From: Verrucomicrobiota bacterium
Lineage (GTDB): Bacteria > Verrucomicrobiota > Verrucomicrobiia > Opitutales > Opitutaceae
Assembly: GCA_023430565.1 (NCBI GenBank)
Contig: JAEZAD010000164.1
Coordinates: 1-8,640 of the forward strand
Direction: 5' to 3'
Length of the DNA: 8,640 nt
Position 1 is the stretch's first letter, and each line of letters starts with the position of its first letter. A model generated the notes under the pieces. It was not told where the DNA came from. It did not search any database and saw nothing but the letters and a program-made list of their open reading frames with translations. The position numbers were made by a program, and so were the translations under genes. Positions 7,525-8,640 of this stretch are shown piece by piece.

Positions 7525-7586
7525 CTCGCGGCCGCGAGGACGGCCACTCGCTGGCGCGCGCGGAGGCGTGAACCACTCGCTGGCGC
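7525..7586. repeat. GC-rich palindrome and 14-base direct repeat between DUF971 gene and kinase 2
   Basis: It contains a perfect 14-base palindrome, CTCGCGGCCGCGAG (7525-7538), then two exact copies of CCACTCGCTGGCGC at 7544-7557 and 7573-7586 (29-base spacing). It lies just past the DUF971 stop codon and could act as a 3' end structure, but no T tract follows. The look is that of a REP-like intergenic element. Whether it is dispersed in the genome cannot be seen here. Confidence 0.55.
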
Positions 7587-7608
7587 TCGCAGCTACCAGA
7601 TCACAGGG

Positions 7609-7902
7609 TTATTTCAGGGTGCGGAGGTAGTCGAAGCTGTAGAGGCCGGTGCGGTGGCCGTCGCTGAAATCGAAACGGAGGGCGTAGTTGCCGACCTGTT
7701 CCCAGCCGAGGACGCGGACGCCGGGAAACTTTTTGGCGCCGCCGCCGCCGTATTGGTTGCCGAGGATGTCGCGCTCGCCCTGGGTTTCGGCGGAGGGCGA
7801 GGCGGCGCGGAGGCGTTCGAACGTGAAATAGGATTCGGCGCCGTCGTCCCAGACGATGGCGACCTCTTCGCCGATGAGTTGGATATTGGTGGGGCGATGC
7901 AT
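7609..7902 (-). CDS. DUF971 (gamma-butyrobetaine hydroxylase-like N-terminal domain) protein
   Basis: A 97-residue single-domain protein. It shows the family pattern: an early I-W-DG strand (AIVWDDGAESYF, residues 15-26), an LR motif (LRAASPSA), and a C-terminal GNYALRFDFSDGHRTGLYSFDYLRTL run that is the most typical DUF971 signature. The family is small and its bacterial role is not settled; some members lie near iron-sulfur assembly genes. Many members carry CPCAxC after LR, a likely zinc site; here the place reads SPSAETQGE, so no cysteine ligands remain. ATG 7902 is chosen because the domain begins right after it. An in-frame ATG at 8043 would add 47 residues of proline-rich, unlike-family sequence and would read through the purine repeat. 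No Shine-Dalgarno sequence is visible. It is divergent from the NADH dehydrogenase gene. Confidence 0.85.
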   Translation of the reverse strand: MHRPTNIQLIGEEVAIVWDDGAESYFTFERLRAASPSAETQGERDILGNQYGGGGAKKFPGVRVLGWEQVGNYALRFDFSDGHRTGLYSFDYLRTLK

Positions 7903-7925
7903 GGCGCGAAAACGTGGGAAATTTG

Positions 7926-7953
7926 AACAGGAGGCAACGGAGGGAACGGAGAA
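7926..7953. repeat. Purine-rich short tandem repeat between divergent genes
   Basis: Three decaying units follow one another: AACAGGAGGC (7926-7935), AACGGAGGG (7936-7944) and AACGGAGAA (7945-7953). It lies 24 bases upstream of the DUF971 ATG, inside the 139-base divergent gap (7903-8041). No convincing promoter boxes for either gene were found in that gap. The repeat resembles low-complexity interspersed repeats seen in Verrucomicrobiota, stated from memory. Confidence 0.55.
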
Positions 7954-8041
7954 AGGGAAGTCACACTTATTCGCGGGGAAGAGCGGAGAATGTCGCGGGG
8001 GCGGCGTTGCCAAAGGGTGGATCGCGGGTCTGTTGCGCGAC

Positions 8042-8640
8042 ATGGAGCCGAAAGAAACGGAACGTTTGCCGAAGATTGTCGTGGTGGGGGCGGGGTTTGC
8101 GGGGCTGACGTTTGCGCGGAAGTTTCCGAGCGGCCTGGCGATGCTGACGGTGGTGGATCGACAGAATCATCATTTGTTTCAGCCGCTGCTGTATCAGGTG
8201 GCGACGGCGGGGTTGTCGGCGGTGGACATCGCGCAGCCGGTGCGGACGATCGTGCGGCGAAAGAAAAATCTCGAAGTGTTGATGGGCGAAGTGACGGCGA
8301 TCGATCTAGCGGCGAAGAAGGTGCGCGTGCGCGGTGGGGTGAGCCGCTACATCGTGGATGAGGAACTGCCGTATGATTATCTGGTTTTGGCGGCGGGTGG
8401 GCGGACGAGTTATTTCGGGAACGATCACTGGGAGAAGTATGCACCGGGATTGAAGTCGCTGGACGATGCGTTGAGGATCCGGCGGCAGATCCTGCTGGCG
8501 TTCGAGCGGGCGGAGATCGAGCCGGATGAGCAGAAGCGGCGGGAGTTGATGACGATCGTGGTGGTGGGCGGCGGGCCGACCGGGGTGGAGCTGGCGGGGA
8601 CCTTCGCGGAGCTCGCGCGGACGGTGCTGGTGCGGGATTT
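8042..8640 (+). CDS. ndh: Type II NADH dehydrogenase (NDH-2), 3' end outside window
   Basis: First 199 residues of an FAD-dependent NADH:quinone oxidoreductase of the non-proton-pumping kind, which feeds electrons from NADH into the quinone pool at the inner membrane face. Residues 12-22 (IVVVGAGFAGL) form the FAD-binding GxGxxG, with D39 as the acidic residue closing that fold. NHHLFQPLLYQVATAGLS (42-59) is the family hallmark around the flavin. YDYLVLAAGG (111-120) is the second FAD strand. VVVGGGPTGVELAG (173-186) begins the NADH-binding fold. The C-terminal membrane anchor and quinone site lie past the edge. ATG 8042 is the first in-frame ATG close to the fold; no Shine-Dalgarno sequence is visible. 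It is divergent from the DUF971 gene with a 139-base gap. Other FAD/NAD(P)-disulfide-type oxidoreductases are possible but fit less well. Confidence 0.93.
   Translation, partial: MEPKETERLPKIVVVGAGFAGLTFARKFPSGLAMLTVVDRQNHHLFQPLLYQVATAGLSAVDIAQPVRTIVRRKKNLEVLMGEVTAIDLAAKKVRVRGGVSRYIVDEELPYDYLVLAAGGRTSYFGNDHWEKYAPGLKSLDDALRIRRQILLAFERAEIEPDEQKRRELMTIVVVGGGPTGVELAGTFAELARTVLVRD

Noticed and set aside
7436..7576. 47-residue N-terminal extension of kinase 2
   Set aside because: It is not like a signal sequence, overlaps the palindrome and GTTGAC shared with kinase 1, and the shorter start gives a proper signal peptide.
4514..7630. 1038-codon open frame on the plus strand
   Set aside because: It lies antisense to kinase 2, is rich in Gly, Glu, Ala and Val without recognisable domains, and runs past the kinase start into the gap. 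It is a by-product of GC-rich codon use in the real gene.
7903..8043. 47-residue N-terminal extension of the DUF971 protein
   Set aside because: Proline- and serine-rich, read through the purine repeat, and outside the family domain that begins right after ATG 7902.
8041..8044. CATG shared by two opposing ATG codons (8042 plus, 8043 minus)
   Set aside because: The minus-strand ATG at 8043 is not the likely DUF971 start, so the overlap is coincidental.
7990..8361. 123-codon open frame on the plus strand
   Set aside because: Overlaps the NADH dehydrogenase gene in another frame. The overlapped frame has clear FAD-binding motifs and this one has none.

Overview
The window is GC-rich DNA, by eye around two thirds G+C. 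It resembles the Opitutaceae and related Verrucomicrobiota. The grounds are long hybrid sensor kinases with a two-component-regulator propeller sensor, starts without a clear Shine-Dalgarno sequence, and short purine-rich tandem repeats both between and inside genes. This taxonomic reading is an inference, because no rRNA or other marker gene is present.

Layout, left to right. Positions 1-3473 (minus strand) hold a hybrid sensor histidine kinase, here kinase 1, cut off by the left edge inside its receiver domain. A 119-base gap follows. Positions 3593-7435 (minus strand) hold a complete 1280-residue paralogue, kinase 2. A 173-base gap (7436-7608) carries the kinase 2 promoter region and a GC-rich direct repeat. 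Positions 7609-7902 (minus strand) encode a 97-residue DUF971-family protein. A 139-base gap with a purine-rich repeat follows. Positions 8042-8640 (plus strand) hold the start of a type II NADH dehydrogenase cut off by the right edge. No tRNA, rRNA, CRISPR array, insertion sequence or phage gene was seen.

Both kinases have a signal peptide, a periplasmic beta-propeller, a Y_Y_Y domain, one transmembrane helix, a coiled coil, a HisKA/HATPase transmitter and a receiver. This is the plan of the Bacteroides hybrid two-component sensors, but complete kinase 2 has no DNA-binding domain, so its signal must pass to another protein. The transmitter and receiver halves of the pair are nearly identical with no indels, while the sensors are much more different: two inputs appear to feed one type of output.

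The strongest non-coding signal is a shared promoter layout ahead of both kinases. A 16-base inverted repeat (TACGYA-N4-TGCGTA on the plus strand) is followed, towards the gene, by exactly 16 bases and then GTTGAC, and the ATG lies 32 or 34 bases further on. This suggests that one regulator controls both genes. A second notable signal is a four-copy 7-base tandem repeat inside the ATPase domain of both kinases. The DUF971 gene and the NADH dehydrogenase gene are divergent and look like housekeeping genes unrelated to the kinase pair.
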